This document shows, piece by piece, positions 45,901 through 56,124 of a DNA stretch of 64,000 nt. The position numbers and the translations under genes are program-made. The DNA is taken from contig CM042032.1 of the NCBI GenBank assembly GCA_023525975.1, positions 72,500,260-72,564,259 of the forward strand, in the 5' to 3' direction. The notes under the pieces are model-generated. The model saw nothing but the letters and a program-made list of their open reading frames with translations, had not been told where the DNA came from and did not search any database. How positions within the stretch are numbered: position 1 is the stretch's first letter; each line of letters begins with the position of its first letter. Source of the stretch: Smallanthus sonchifolius. Taxonomy: Eukaryota; Streptophyta; Magnoliopsida; Asterales; Asteraceae.

Positions 45901-46682
45901 CCTTTGCTCCAAACATTTGCTATCAGTGTCCTCAGTCAAACTTGTAGTGCTTCATCTTGTGAACGTAATTGGAGTACATTTGACAATGTAAGTTTTTGCT
46001 AGCTACCAAATATTTATATTACATTTAAGTTATTTATTTCATTAACTAGTTTTTTTATTCTTTACGTTCAGTTACATTCAAAGAAAAGAAATTGTCTTTT
46101 GCAACAAAAACTCAATGACCTTGTATTCATCCAATACAACACAAGGTTACAAAGACGCTACAAGTCACTAAAAACCAACAAATCTTTGGATCCTATTTTG
46201 TTGAGAGACGTAGAGGAAAATGATGATTGGGTTACACCAACAGAAGTTGAGCTTCAAGAGTTTGTTGATGGGACATATGGTCTTCTTTGGTCGGTTGCGC
46301 GAGAGGCAATGGGAGGAAACGAAGAAGTTGGGCCAAGTACTAGGAGCAAAAGAGAGCGCTATATAGATGATGATGATGATGATATTACAGTTGAAGTGAA
46401 TGATCTGGAGGAACAATTGGATGGCTTGGTTGATGTGGGCTCGGAGGATGATTTCATTTCTTACGATTAGATCATGTTTCTAATTTCTAATATAAAATAT
46501 TGACATCTTTTATGTTTTTTGACTTTTGATTTGACTATGAATATTATATATAATATATATATACATATATATATATAAGTTTATGCATGATATAAAAATT
46601 ACCGATATCTCACCGCGAGAACCGATATCTCAGATATCGGTCCTTGACCGATAACCGATATTTTTTCACATTAACTGCATAA
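42976..46682 (+). mobile_element. Nearly complete hAT transposon
   Basis: A 3.7-kb element with a perfect 8-bp duplication GTGTGTAG (42968-42975 and 46683-46690). Short termini are CTATGCAGT and its near-complement ACTGCATAA. Both subterminal zones are packed with ACCGATATC/GATATCGG words (about 42990-43140 and 46600-46665), plausible transposase-binding repeats. A second array of ATCGATCGACAA words lies at about 43218-43470. Repeats of 'ttggtttatgttgata' lie at about 43560-43700, upstream of the transposase gene. Confidence 0.9.
43890..46470 (+). CDS. hAT transposase (BED finger, DUF659), six exons, 5' nonsense
   Basis: Exons 43890-44403, 44481-44779, 44862-45495, 45566-45784, 45869-45987 and 46072-46470 use GT-AG sites and give 727 residues. 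Domains in order: BED zinc finger (CVWCKICGHKMSGGITRLKQ, then HLTHTGG), acidic linker, DUF659 core (CSIMSDFWTDGKGRCLINFL; FITDNGSNF; CAAHCVNLMI), and hAT dimerisation region (SVLSQTCSASSCERNWSTF), then an acidic tail. It would cut and paste the element. An upstream in-frame ATG (43758) fits the family N terminus, but a TAA (43839-43841) and TGA (43863-43865) lie between, the TGA replacing an expected Trp codon of the finger. The intact frame thus starts inside the BED finger. Activity is doubtful unless the shorter form works. Confidence 0.85.
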
Positions 46683-46873
46683 GTGTGTAGACACGGGTTC
46701 TAAGCTACTGTAACATTAAACAAAATAAAAGGATACATGTAAAAATAAGTTTTGTTTTCTTACCAAAAAGCCAAGGCCTATGGGTCTTAAACCCGTTAAC
46801 CCAAAAGTTGTTCGCCGGCGTCTGCGTTAGGTTTAATAATCCCTTCATTCTGAACACAAAGAGATCTTCGACA

Positions 46874-49185
46874 ATGGCGTCCAATCCAGGAAAACACGTT
46901 ATTCAGCGAGTCAGGTCACTCCTCACCTCCACCCGTAAACTCCAATTCCAATCCAATATAACCGGACTGTCACCAGAATCTTCTAAAACCTTTTCCACCA
47001 TCACCGGTCGCCGGAACCCTCGCTTCTTATCAAGGTTCATTTCTACCGATACATAAATTTCATTTTTAAATTGACGGCATGGTAGTTACGGTTATGAACG
47101 GTTGGGAAATTCCAATTTACATAGCAAATGTTTATTCAGTATCCTCAATTTAGAAATCACTATCACACCTAGGGTTTAGGGTTTTAAATTTTTTTCAAAC
47201 AATCAGGTACTTTTATTATAGGGATCTGAAATTGAGTATATGGTGAGTTATGTGATGTTTGTGGTGCAGGCTGCCGGTGGAGTTGGGTGGTATGCAGTCT
47301 CTGATGCCGCTTCATTCCGTAACTGCTTCGGCATTGCTCAAGTCAATGTTGGGTTCCGAGGTCGGCCAGTGGGGTTCTCTATCTGAAGGTGCATACTCTG
47401 AACTTGATTTTCTGTTTCAAGTTTGAAATCATTTAGTCAAATTCAAAATATCCTAACTGCTTTGATGTTGAGTTTTATGATTAAGCTCGTTGTAGTATCT
47501 GTTTAAGACAGTTATGGTAACGTGTCGTGAGCTTAATATGACCATTTGCCCATTTTCTTAGAAGAACAGGGGAATCATATATTAGTTGGTGCAACTTTTG
47601 TCACTTGCTCGTTGATGTACCACGGGTAATTCAGTGGGCAATGCACAAGTTTAAGATTGAACTCTTGAATACGTATCCTAAATAAGCCCATACTAAAAAA
47701 ATTAATATCAGATATACGCACTCGAAACACTTTAAGATTCCATCTTTACCGATTTAATTAAATACAATTTATAATATGACCATTATACCCTTGTCTTTCT
47801 CCTTACACTTCAAACTCTCACAACATAAGTCTATACATAAGAGAAGGATATTTATGTCAAAAGTGTGAAAATGGGTATGTGTGATATTATGATTTTTGGT
47901 TGGGTATATAAGATATTATCCTGTTACTAGTTTCTGCATGAATGCAGCATAACAGTTGTATATGATTTGAAAATGGTTACAAATGTGAAATATAATGTGT
48001 CTTGGTGTAAGGTTATTGCTTTCTTTGTCCACTTGTGGCGTTACAATCACGCATCATTTCTAATCTTCAGTAGAGTAAATGACTCAAGTTCGTAGCTTTC
48101 AAGCGTAATTAGATTTAAAATTTAAAATTGGAAAAAAGAACTTCATAATTTAGTGTTCTTATTTTTGTAATACATATTGTGACATTGCTGACTAATAATG
48201 ACCAAGGCAACTCATTCAACCTTCTTACAGATGAATCTTTATATATCCTTATGATTCTCCACCTAGTGTTAGGTAGTGTTTGGTATGCATGAATGTACGG
48301 CGGAATGGAATGAGTCATTGCGCTGGAATGAAAAAAAAACATGTTTGGTAATGACATAGGAATGGAATGGACAATTACATATGGAATGTGATTCTTTCCC
48401 TTCTAATGATTTTCATTCCTTGGGGAGGGGTGCTTTCAAGGAATGGAATGATTTTATTTAATTAATGACTCGAACCATGGCCCGACCAATGCCCTGACCC
48501 ATGCCCTGACCCATGACCCGAACCATGGCCTGAACCATGGCCCAGACCATGGTCTGAACCATGACTCGACTCATGACCTGACCCATTCGCCGACCCATGC
48601 CTGGCCGACCCATGGCCAGACCCATGCCCCGAACCATGTCACGTCCGATGACCCGACCCATGACACGTCCCATGACCCGAACCATGGCCCGGCCGATGAC
48701 ACGACTCATAATATAAATTTATTAGTTAAAAATATTTTATACTTTCATAAAATATTTTCCTGTCTTCCAAACAGCACAAAGTAATGATTCATTTCATTCA
48801 CACAGGGTAACCAAACAAGACAATGGAATGGTAATGACCCATTTTTTTCCCAGTTTTAGGAACGTGTAACTACTCGATTATACTTTTTTGCCTTTAGGCT
48901 ACTTTAAACGATTTGGTATGTTTGACTTGTTTCCTTTTAGCTAAGTTTTTTATTTACCCATTTGACTGTTGAGTAAATGCAACACTTACTAACTGCCTAC
49001 TGTATGTACCATGATGGCTTCAAATCTAAGATAACTAACTGCATTAGACCAGCATTACATATTCACTATGGTCAGCATGCATTTGAGACCATCTTTTGAT
49101 ATCGTTTCTTGATATTTATTGATGATTAAATGACATAATTTAGCTTCATTTTGTTTGCGTAACAGGATTCGCTACACCACTATAA
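46874..49185 (+). CDS. NFD6: NFD6-like mitochondrial protein, three exons
   Basis: Exons 46874-47034, 47270-47388 and 49166-49185 join in frame to 99 residues. The N terminus is rich in Ser/Arg/Thr and poor in acids, like a mitochondrial transit peptide. The C-terminal half has the family block RLPVELGGMQSLMPLHSVTA, then SALLKSMLG and GSLSEGFATPL at the very end, which I recognise from NUCLEAR FUSION DEFECTIVE 6-like plant proteins. The Arabidopsis protein is mitochondrial and needed for polar nuclear fusion in the female gametophyte. The ATG at 46874 is preferred over an upstream one (46808) because the family begins here with a short presequence. The hAT element ends 191 bp upstream. Intron 2 (1.8 kb) holds a MITE with a minisatellite. 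A Copia element begins about 540 bp after the stop. Confidence 0.78.
48270..48835. mobile_element. MITE in NFD6-like intron 2, with CCATGG minisatellite
   Basis: Termini near GTAGTGTTTGGTATGC (48270) and CAGGGTAACCAAACAAG (48805) are inverted (GTGTTTGG against CCAAACA), with 'ggaatggaatg' words inside both, as in Tourist/PIF-type MITEs. Between them is a minisatellite (about 48465-48712) of roughly 12-bp units (CCATGGCCCGAA and variants). Exact ends are uncertain. Confidence 0.6.
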
Positions 49186-49722
49186 CACGGCCTTCGTATA
49201 TCACAAACATATGAAGCTATTACAATTTACAACAAGTATCATTGGGAACTGTCTTGTTATCCTGTTTCCAAATAATCTCCCAGAACTCGGGTTTTTTTTG
49301 TAATGAAAGGTAGGTGAAAATTTCATTTGTGCTTTGGATCTTTTGACATTCTTCAAGAACTAATGATCCCATTGAAAAAACTTGGTTGTTGTACACTTGT
49401 ACTGTGATATTTACCCATTTATGTGAGTCTACTATCTTGAATCCAAGTTGAGAAAACACAAATGGGTATCAAATGGGAAGTTTCATCACGGGTCGGGAAC
49501 GATTTTGGAAAACTCTTCCTCAGCCAGGATGGGCAGAATTGCAGAGCAAGTATAAGTATTAGTCGCATAACAAAAACGCGTTTCTCGTCATTAATATCAT
49601 ATGATGATTGTATTTAAAGCTGTCTTGTTTTCTTTTCTATTAAGTTTAGTCTTACCCATTGAACTTGTTAGAAATACAATATTACCAAAAGTGATCAAGA
49701 CACTAATATGTAGTGTTATATT
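49186..49722 (+). other. 3' UTR and downstream flank of the NFD6-like gene
   Basis: No protein family seen on the plus strand. An antisense 79-codon frame (49220-49459) exists without recognisable motifs. AATAAA is not evident before 49723. The stretch ends at the Copia target duplication. Confidence 0.45.
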
Positions 49723-50556
49723 CAAATTGTTGGGTTATGAAGGCTTTTGGGCTGGATCGGGCTGGGCCAGGTTTGGGCCTGGGCTACTTAGCCTGTTACG
49801 GCTGGAATAGAGGGAAGAGGGGCAGCCGGCCCTAATTCCTATTGTTTAGTAATTGTCTTATTAACCGGCCCTAATCTTGGTTTATAAATACTCAGTCTTG
49901 TAATTGTAATTTCTTGTAGAACCTATCAATAAAAGTAAACCCTAGTTGCAGCAAGTGGATGTAGGTCACCTTGACCGAACCACTATAAATCCTTGTGTCG
50001 TTTATTGCTTTCTTCTTTTCGTTTATGTGTGTTTGTGTGTTGTGTCCGCTGCGCTACCGACTCTGATTCCTAATAACTGGTATCAAAGCTTTGGCTCGTT
50101 GTTACACACGGTTTTCGCACGGAAAAACGATCCGAGAGGCTGTCAGAATTGCGATTGGTATTTAACCAATCTACTGTGTTCTGGTTCGAAGCCGCAAGGG
50201 CTGGTTGGGTCTGTTCTGCGGCTGGTTTTGTCGCTGGAGGTCTGTCGCTGACTGTTGCTGCTGTTTCGATTCTGTTCTGCTTCTGTTCGGCCGTAACAGC
50301 GCTGATTGGAGCCTGTTTTGGCTACTAATCGCTGTCGCAGGAAGGGAGGAAGTGTAGAGCGGGTTCGATTAGGATTTTGAGGTAGCCGCCGGACAAACTG
50401 TTGGTCGCCGGGACTGTGGTGGCTGGTTTTCTGGTCGCTGTTGAATTGGGTTGCTGCCAGGTTGATCGCCGATTAGGGTTCTAACCCTTGAGTCGACGGG
50501 TTAAGTTTTTTTTTTCGTGTTCAAGTTCGTTTATCTGTTTTCTGTTTGCTATTAAG

Positions 50557-51588
50557 ATGGCTGAGGACGGGAAGGTACAGATTGAGAAGTTCGACGGGAC
50601 GGACTTTGCATGGTTGAAGATGCAAATTGTAGCTCTGTTGAGTCAAAGGGACTTGGATGTGGTATTGGAAGAAAAAACTGATAAGATTAGTCAAGATGTT
50701 TGGAATTCGAAGGACAAGAAGGCCAAGGCGGCTATTACATTGTCTTTGACAAGGAGTGCCGCGTTCAACATCATGAAGGAAACCACGGCTCGTGGCATGA
50801 TGACAGCTCTGTCAAACATGTATGAGAAACCGCCGGGGGCAAATAAACTGTTCTTGTTGAGAGAATTTTTCTTGACTATGATGAAGGAAGGAGACGTGAC
50901 AGAACATATCAACAATTTAAATTCACTTTTGTCCAGATTGAGTTCTGTGGGAATCAATTTTGATGATGAAACTCAAGGTCTGGCGCTGTTATCTTCACTG
51001 CCGAATAGCTGGTCCGGAACGGTAACTGCCATTACCAATTCTACAGGGCCTAGTGGTTTTACATTTGAAGGGATGAGGGATTTGATTCTTGGAGAAGACG
51101 TAAGACGCAGGAAGCAAGGTAGCTCATCTTCTTCTGAATTGTTAAGTGTAAGCAGGGGAAGAGGGAATAACAGGAAAAGTGGGAGCAGGGGTAGGAGTGC
51201 ATCCAGAACTCCTAAGACTGTCACATGTTGGGGCTGCAAAGAAGTTGGACATTTTAAGAGTCAGTGTCCAAAGGCCAAAAAGGAAAAGTCTGCTGAAGTG
51301 AACACTACTGAGGTCGTCTGTTATAATGATGTACTGGTTTGTAGTGTGGAAAGCAGTGTGGGCTCTTGGGTCATGGATTCAGGAGCATCGATTCATGCTA
51401 TGCACAGCGGTGAATCAATGGTGAATCTAAAAGAAGGTTATTTTGGACAGGTAAGACTAGGAAATGGTGAAACCTTAAAAGGTTACGGGCATGGGAGATG
51501 TGAATCTAAAGACTTCATTAGGAACTGCATGGAACTTGCAAAACGTCAGGGTAATTCCAGGTCTGATAATGAATCTTATTTCTGTTAG
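50557..51588 (+). CDS. Copia Gag-protease
   Basis: About 343 residues from the ATG at 50557, chosen over 50488 because MAEDGKVQIEKFDGTDFAWL matches the usual Copia Gag start. Contents: UBN2-type Gag (about residues 1-200), a Ser/Arg-rich linker, a zinc knuckle CWGCKEVGHFKSQC (about 227-240) and the protease active site WVMDSGASIH (about 270-279). The frame leaves the family sequence at about 51480, where an A run (51477-51480) seems one base too long. The remaining codons to 51588 are out of frame and not protease-like. The product forms capsid-like particles and can self-process. Confidence 0.85.
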   Translation: MAEDGKVQIEKFDGTDFAWLKMQIVALLSQRDLDVVLEEKTDKISQDVWNSKDKKAKAAITLSLTRSAAFNIMKETTARGMMTALSNMYEKPPGANKLFLLREFFLTMMKEGDVTEHINNLNSLLSRLSSVGINFDDETQGLALLSSLPNSWSGTVTAITNSTGPSGFTFEGMRDLILGEDVRRRKQGSSSSSELLSVSRGRGNNRKSGSRGRSASRTPKTVTCWGCKEVGHFKSQCPKAKKEKSAEVNTTEVVCYNDVLVCSVESSVGSWVMDSGASIHAMHSGESMVNLKEGYFGQVRLGNGETLKGYGHGRCESKDFIRNCMELAKRQGNSRSDNESYFC

Positions 51589-52135
51589 TCAATTGGATGA
51601 ACAGGGACTGGATGTCAAGTTTGGCGGTGGAAAGTGGAAAGTGCTAGATGGAAATCTCGTTATTGCTCGGGGAGAAAAACGAGGATCACTGTATTTTCTT
51701 GAGGTACCTGCTGAGGGATGTGTGACCGTCCCGGTTCAGAGTGATAAAGTCCGGTTCACTGAATCTCGCACTAAGAGGGTTCACTTTGCAAACGTGAAGC
51801 CTGGAGCTACTGAGATGTCAGTTGAATGTGTTCGGAGGGTGAAACCAGTCAGGGGGTTTGGGAACAGTGGGAGCACGGGACGTGTTCCGGGTACAGTTCC
51901 AAGAGTCCGTTGGGTTTTGAAGACCAAGATTCCGAATGAGAAAGTCTCTCCTGAGGATTGTTTGCTGAATTTGGAGAGTGATGATGGTCTTCGGTGCATC
52001 TCTGGAGCCGGCGGAACGTGCAAGTTGGTTGAGACAGAAGATGGGTCGGTGGTGGAGATAATCACGGCTGGGTCTGGGATGACTGGTATTGGGTTGAAGC
52101 TCGGTGGAGCTTCAACGGGCCTTTCAGGTAACTGA
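51482..52135 (+). pseudogene. Protease C-terminal part plus novel tail
   Basis: In the shifted frame the protein resumes as MGDVNLKTSLGTAWNLQNVR, then VIPGLIMNLISVSQLDEQG and GSLYFLEVPAEG, the normal Copia sequence between protease and integrase. Instead of the integrase zinc finger, about 130 residues rich in Gly/Ser/Val/Thr follow (for example RWVLKTKIPNEKVSPEDCLL and IITAGSGMTGIGLKLGG) to a stop at 52135. I do not recognise this tail. The open length suggests coding use, with Gag-protease joined by correction or frameshifting at the A run. Confidence 0.55.
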
Positions 52136-52597
52136 TGATAAGGGCCGCTGCAACTAGGAGGGTTTGACATGGAGTCTTAGCTTGGGCTTGGAGGACTTGT
52201 TGTGCTGAGTTTGCTTGGATGTTTTGTATGGGCAAAGCCTTCAAGTGGGAGATTGTTGGGTTATGAAGGCTGGATCAGGCTGGGCAGGTTTGGGCCTAGG
52301 CTACTTAGCCTGTTACGGCTGGAATAGAGGGAAGAGGGGCAGCCGGCCCTAATTTCTATTGTTTAGTAATTGCCTTATTAACCAGCCCTAATCTTGGTTT
52401 ATAAATACTCAGTCTTGTAATTGTAATTTCTTGTAGCACCTATCAATAAAAGTAAACACTAGTTGCAGCAAATGGATGTAGGTCACCTTGACCGAACCAC
52501 TATAAATCCTTGTGTCGTTTATTGCTTTCTTCTTTTCGTTTAAGTGTGTTTGTGTGTTGTGTCCGCTGCGCTACCGACTCTCATTCCTAACACAAAT

Positions 52598-53342
52598 AAC
52601 CACCCCTAAAAATGAACTGTTTTTTCAACATTGGGCCCTTATGTTTTAAAGTTGCATGTGTACACATACACAGTACAATAGTCTTCACGTTATATTGAAT
52701 GTGTATCTTTGCCTTTTCTTGCTGTCATAATCTCAATCTTCTATGCATATTGGATTTGAGATCAATTGATTATTTTTATTATTCTTTGTGATTTAAGTTC
52801 GATTTGCATTCTCATGTTGTCTATCTTGATCAACGATTAACTCTTGATACTCCTTTGTAAGATTCAAGTTGCGATCAAGTGCGAATCATATCTTTGCGTA
52901 TGGATAAACTTCTATGAAGGTCATTCGAGCTTTTCTTGGGAGTTTGGCCTTTTTGTCAAAAAAATTATGTTTTACTGTGGTAACTAGTAATTAGTTAACA
53001 CTTAGAACAACAAACTATACGTTAGATCTTTGGATTTGGAATGAGAAGTGATTTTGATTTTGACTGCGTAACGTTCTATGCCGACCATCCGAAACAAATT
53101 TTGATTTTCTTCTTAACCTAAACTCTATTGCCCCAAATTTTGGTTCTAGGTCGGTAATATTTGATAGATTCAAGTTTAATTGCTGGTGATATTGAAAAGA
53201 CGAAAAAAATAAATAAGAAAGAGAAGATTGTTACTTGTTTACTCAGTTTTGATCTTTACTATGTATATTTATATAACATGATAGAATCCGCTTCAGTAGA
53301 TGACCTATTCCTTGGTCCACATTTATAATAGCTCTGTATATA
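52598..53342. other. Intergenic, no recognised feature
   Basis: AT-rich, no long frames, no repeats matched elsewhere in the window. Confidence 0.5.
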
Positions 53343-53350
53343 GTGCATAC

Positions 53351-53762
53351 TAGAGGTGCACAAACTGGGTTGGGCCCAAGAAAAAGAACCGGTTCCAAAC
53401 CGGTTCTTTTTTGACCGGGTACAAATCCGACCGGGTAGGAATCGGTTAGGAACCGGTTTATGGGTTGAAGAATCCTACCCGGTGGAACCGGGTAGGGTAG
53501 TGCCGGGTCCGGTTCGGGTCTGGAACCGATTCGAATATATATTTTTTAATAATTAAAATAACATAAAATGTAATTTTTATTTATTTTTAATGTGGAACCG
53601 GGTAGGGTAGGAACCGGTCGAGCATCAAAAACCAAAAACCGGGTAGGAACCAGCGGGTAGGATCGGGTAGGAACTAGTTCTTGGAGATACCGGATAGGAA
53701 TCGGAACCGAAACGGGTCGAGTAGGCTGATTCTGCCGGAACCGGATTTTTTGTGCACCTCTA
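53351..53762. mobile_element. hAT MITE of GGTAGGAACCGG words
   Basis: Termini TAGAGGTGCACAAA and its complement are perfect over at least ten bases. The 8-bp duplication GTGCATAC is perfect (53343-53350 and 53763-53770). The interior is mainly 'accgggtagga' and 'aaccggttc' words in both orientations around an AT-rich centre. Confidence 0.9.
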
Positions 53763-53770
53763 GTGCATAC

Positions 53771-54030
53771 ACTCTTCATGATTTGTAAATATTGCATTCA
53801 CCTATATATATAGGGACGTTCAATTCAAAATCAAGAATATGTTGAATATATAAGGTGAAATTCGTTATAGAACACTAGATTACTATAAGAACAATCTAAA
53901 TCATTTAATTTTTTAGTATGGTAATATTTTTAAAATTTTATAATTCTTACATATTATGCCTATGTATATAAAAAACCATAAAAGTTGTACAATCTATTAT
54001 AATGCTTCTATACATGTGAATGTTATACTT
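53771..54030. other. AT-rich spacer
   Basis: No gene or repeat recognised. Confidence 0.5.
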
Positions 54031-55487
54031 AGGGTATGAGGTATACCCTCACAGGTACCTCCATGTGAGCCGAATCACGGCGTGAAAACAATAGGAACAC
54101 CGCCCCCTTGAGAGGGGGGGGGGGTGAGGGGCTTCTCGTGAGATCCTTCACGCGGTTGAGGGTATTGTTTTGACCGTTGAACGGTAACCAAATTTAAAAA
54201 AGTGACCGTTGCAAAATAAAAATAAAAACTTCTTTTATTTAATTTTTTTACCTTATAAAAAACCCATTAACCCAAATTTTTACCCTATAAAATAACCATG
54301 AATCCAAACGACACGATGTGGTGGTTTCAACAATACGCCAATCAACAAAACGCGTTCCAAATCCCATTCGGTTCACCGGGTTATGTTCCACAACCACAAG
54401 GCCAACTGTTAAATTTGTTCGATCCGGTCGTGTTCTTAAACTCAAGCACCACCCGACGAAGAAAACGTCGCCGAAACGCAACCTGTTCGTACCAAAAAGA
54501 AAAGCAAAAAAGAAGAAGCAAGTTAAAGAATCGACAATTACACGCTCAAAGCAAGACCGCGTTATGGAGCGTATTGCTGAATAATATTATATCTTGATGG
54601 ACGTCTACCTCGATTACCGCACAAATGACCAATTGAGTTCTAAATTGACTCATATAAACAAAAAAGGTCGTAATGTTCAACGGGATATACGAAGAATGTG
54701 AGCGGGCCCGAAAGAGCAGGGTTAGTGATACTGATATTTTGTTGCAAGCAACCGGCCGATTTCAAGACGATGGTGGAGGCATGGCTCCAATTAGAATTTG
54801 GGAACTTTTGAGGAATTCGCAGAAATGGCAACAAATTTACCTCAAAAAGACCGGAGCCGGATCGTCAAAGAAACGATCCTCGACCAACATGGCAGATTGT
54901 CCCGGCTCGTTCGATGGAAGATATAGGTATGATATCAACGAAGAGGAAACGGATGAGGAGGACGCTATACGACGGCCGATTGGGAAGAAAAAAAGCAAAA
55001 GCCCAAGCATCGGGCTCTCGCTTCGTTCCCGCACACATCGAGATCGGTCAACAAATGATCAAGGAACTGCGAGAATTTAACTTGACTCAAAAAGAGAGGA
55101 ATAAATGGAAAAAAGAAAAAGAGGAGATGGATATTCTCGCCCTCGACCTTGATCGCTTCCACGGGGCCAACCGAACCTTCTTCGAGAAAAAAACAAAACG
55201 AGATCAAGGCAAAATATGGGCTTGAGGATTAGTTTTTTTATTTATTTTTTTTAATTTATTAAAATTTATTTTATGTTATTTTTATTTATGTTTTTAATGA
55301 AAATTGAATTTATGTTTTATTTAAAAAAAATTAATATTAAAATAATTGTTGCATTTAATGCTCACTAGAGTTTCACTCACTTGGGTATATCCCTTACCAA
55401 GTGAAGAACCAACCAAGCTTACGTGACGCCCACGTGCCAGAAAAGTTAGTCTCACTTGAAAGTGCCAAGTGAGAGTATACCCGATAT
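54031..55487 (+). mobile_element. Deleted PIF/Harbinger-like element
   Basis: Contains an ORF1-type (SANT/MYB-like) coding relic and no transposase. Candidate termini are GGTATACCCTCAC near 54040 and its imperfect complement GTGAGAGTATACC near 55470. TTA/TAA trinucleotides lie close to both, as expected for this superfamily, but exact ends are not certain. Confidence 0.5.
54298..55225 (+). pseudogene. PIF/Harbinger ORF1 (NAM-associated domain) pseudogene
   Basis: The N terminus (MNPNDTMWWFQQYANQQN, then Pro/Gln-rich) is typical of these accessory proteins. Most of the SANT domain is deleted; YRTNDQLSSKLTHINKK (about 54610-54660) remains. Next come FNGIYEECERARKS, VSDTDILLQA and IWELLRNSQKWQ (54673-54830), then in another frame GSRFVPAHIEIG and a coiled-coil-like tail ending at 55225. 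In such elements this protein acts with the transposase in DNA binding. At least three frame changes. Confidence 0.72.
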
Positions 55488-55742
55488 AATTACTCTCATT
55501 TTTCATAAATTATCATTTTGGCTCAAAACCCATCAAGAATGCTATTTGCTAATTTATTGATTTCATTAATTTCTAACATTTTAATCACCGTAGGTATTTT
55601 AAGCTATACAACACATTTGAAACCATCAAATTCTTTGTTTTTATTTTTTACTTTTAAGCTATTTTTTAGTGTGTATACATATTGAGTTGGATTGCGGACA
55701 AAGATCGGAGGCTGGAATAGTGGTTGGCGTGCCACTCTCCCA
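55488..55742. other. AT-rich spacer
   Basis: No gene recognised; flank of the next MITE. Confidence 0.4.
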
Positions 55743-55750
55743 CCTGTGAG

Positions 55751-56116
55751 TCGAGGTGCACAAAACGGTTTTTTAACCCAAACCGGTTCAAAACCGAACC
55801 GAACCGGTTTGGTCAACAAAAAGTCAAAACCGGTTTGAGTTCAAACCGGACCGGTTTGAGTTCAAACCGGACCGGTTTGAGATGGTCCGTTGACCGGTTT
55901 AAAAAATGGTTTGAAACCGGTTTGACCGGTTTAAAAAACGGTTTGAAACCAGTTTTTAATCGGTTCGGTTCGGGTTAAACCGGTTTCAAACCGGTTTAAA
56001 TGTATAGGTTTCAAACCGGTTTTAAGCCGACGGTTTGAACCAGTTTGAAACCGGTTTGGTATAAACCGGTTCACGACCGGTTCGGTTTTTCAAACCGGTT
56101 TTTTTGTGCATCTCTA
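55751..56116. mobile_element. hAT MITE of AACCGGTTT palindromes
   Basis: Termini TCGAGGTGCACAAAA and the complement of TAGAGATGCACAAAA. Flanks CCTGTGAG (55743-55750) and CCTGCGAG (56117-56124) are an 8-bp duplication with one mismatch. The interior is almost continuous AACCGGTTT, itself a palindrome, in variants. Confidence 0.85.
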
Positions 56117-56124
56117 CCTGCGAG

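Larger units (their letters stand above)
49728..52592 (+). mobile_element. Non-autonomous Copia element (Gag-protease only)
   Basis: LTRs 49728-50075 and 52254-52592 start TGTTGGGTTATGAAGG and end in CCTAAYA. Target duplication CAAAT is perfect (49723-49727 and 52593-52597). The PBS TGGTATCAAAGC (50078-50089) is tRNA-Met type. A purine-rich tract (AAGTGGGAGAT) precedes the 3' LTR. The interior encodes Gag and protease, then a tail unlike integrase. Integrase, RT and RNase H are absent. LTRs differ by few substitutions and one indel, so the insertion looks fairly young. Confidence 0.93.

Noticed and set aside
48458..48709. 83-codon Met/Gly/Arg/Val-rich minus frame
   Set aside because: It is the translation of the 12-bp minisatellite.
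49220..49459. 79-codon antisense frame downstream of the NFD6-like gene
   Set aside because: No motif, no splice or promoter context; most likely chance in the 3' UTR.
53351..53762. Telomere-like GGGTAGGA repeats as an interstitial telomere
   Set aside because: The words are enclosed by hAT termini and a perfect 8-bp duplication, so they are the interior of a MITE.
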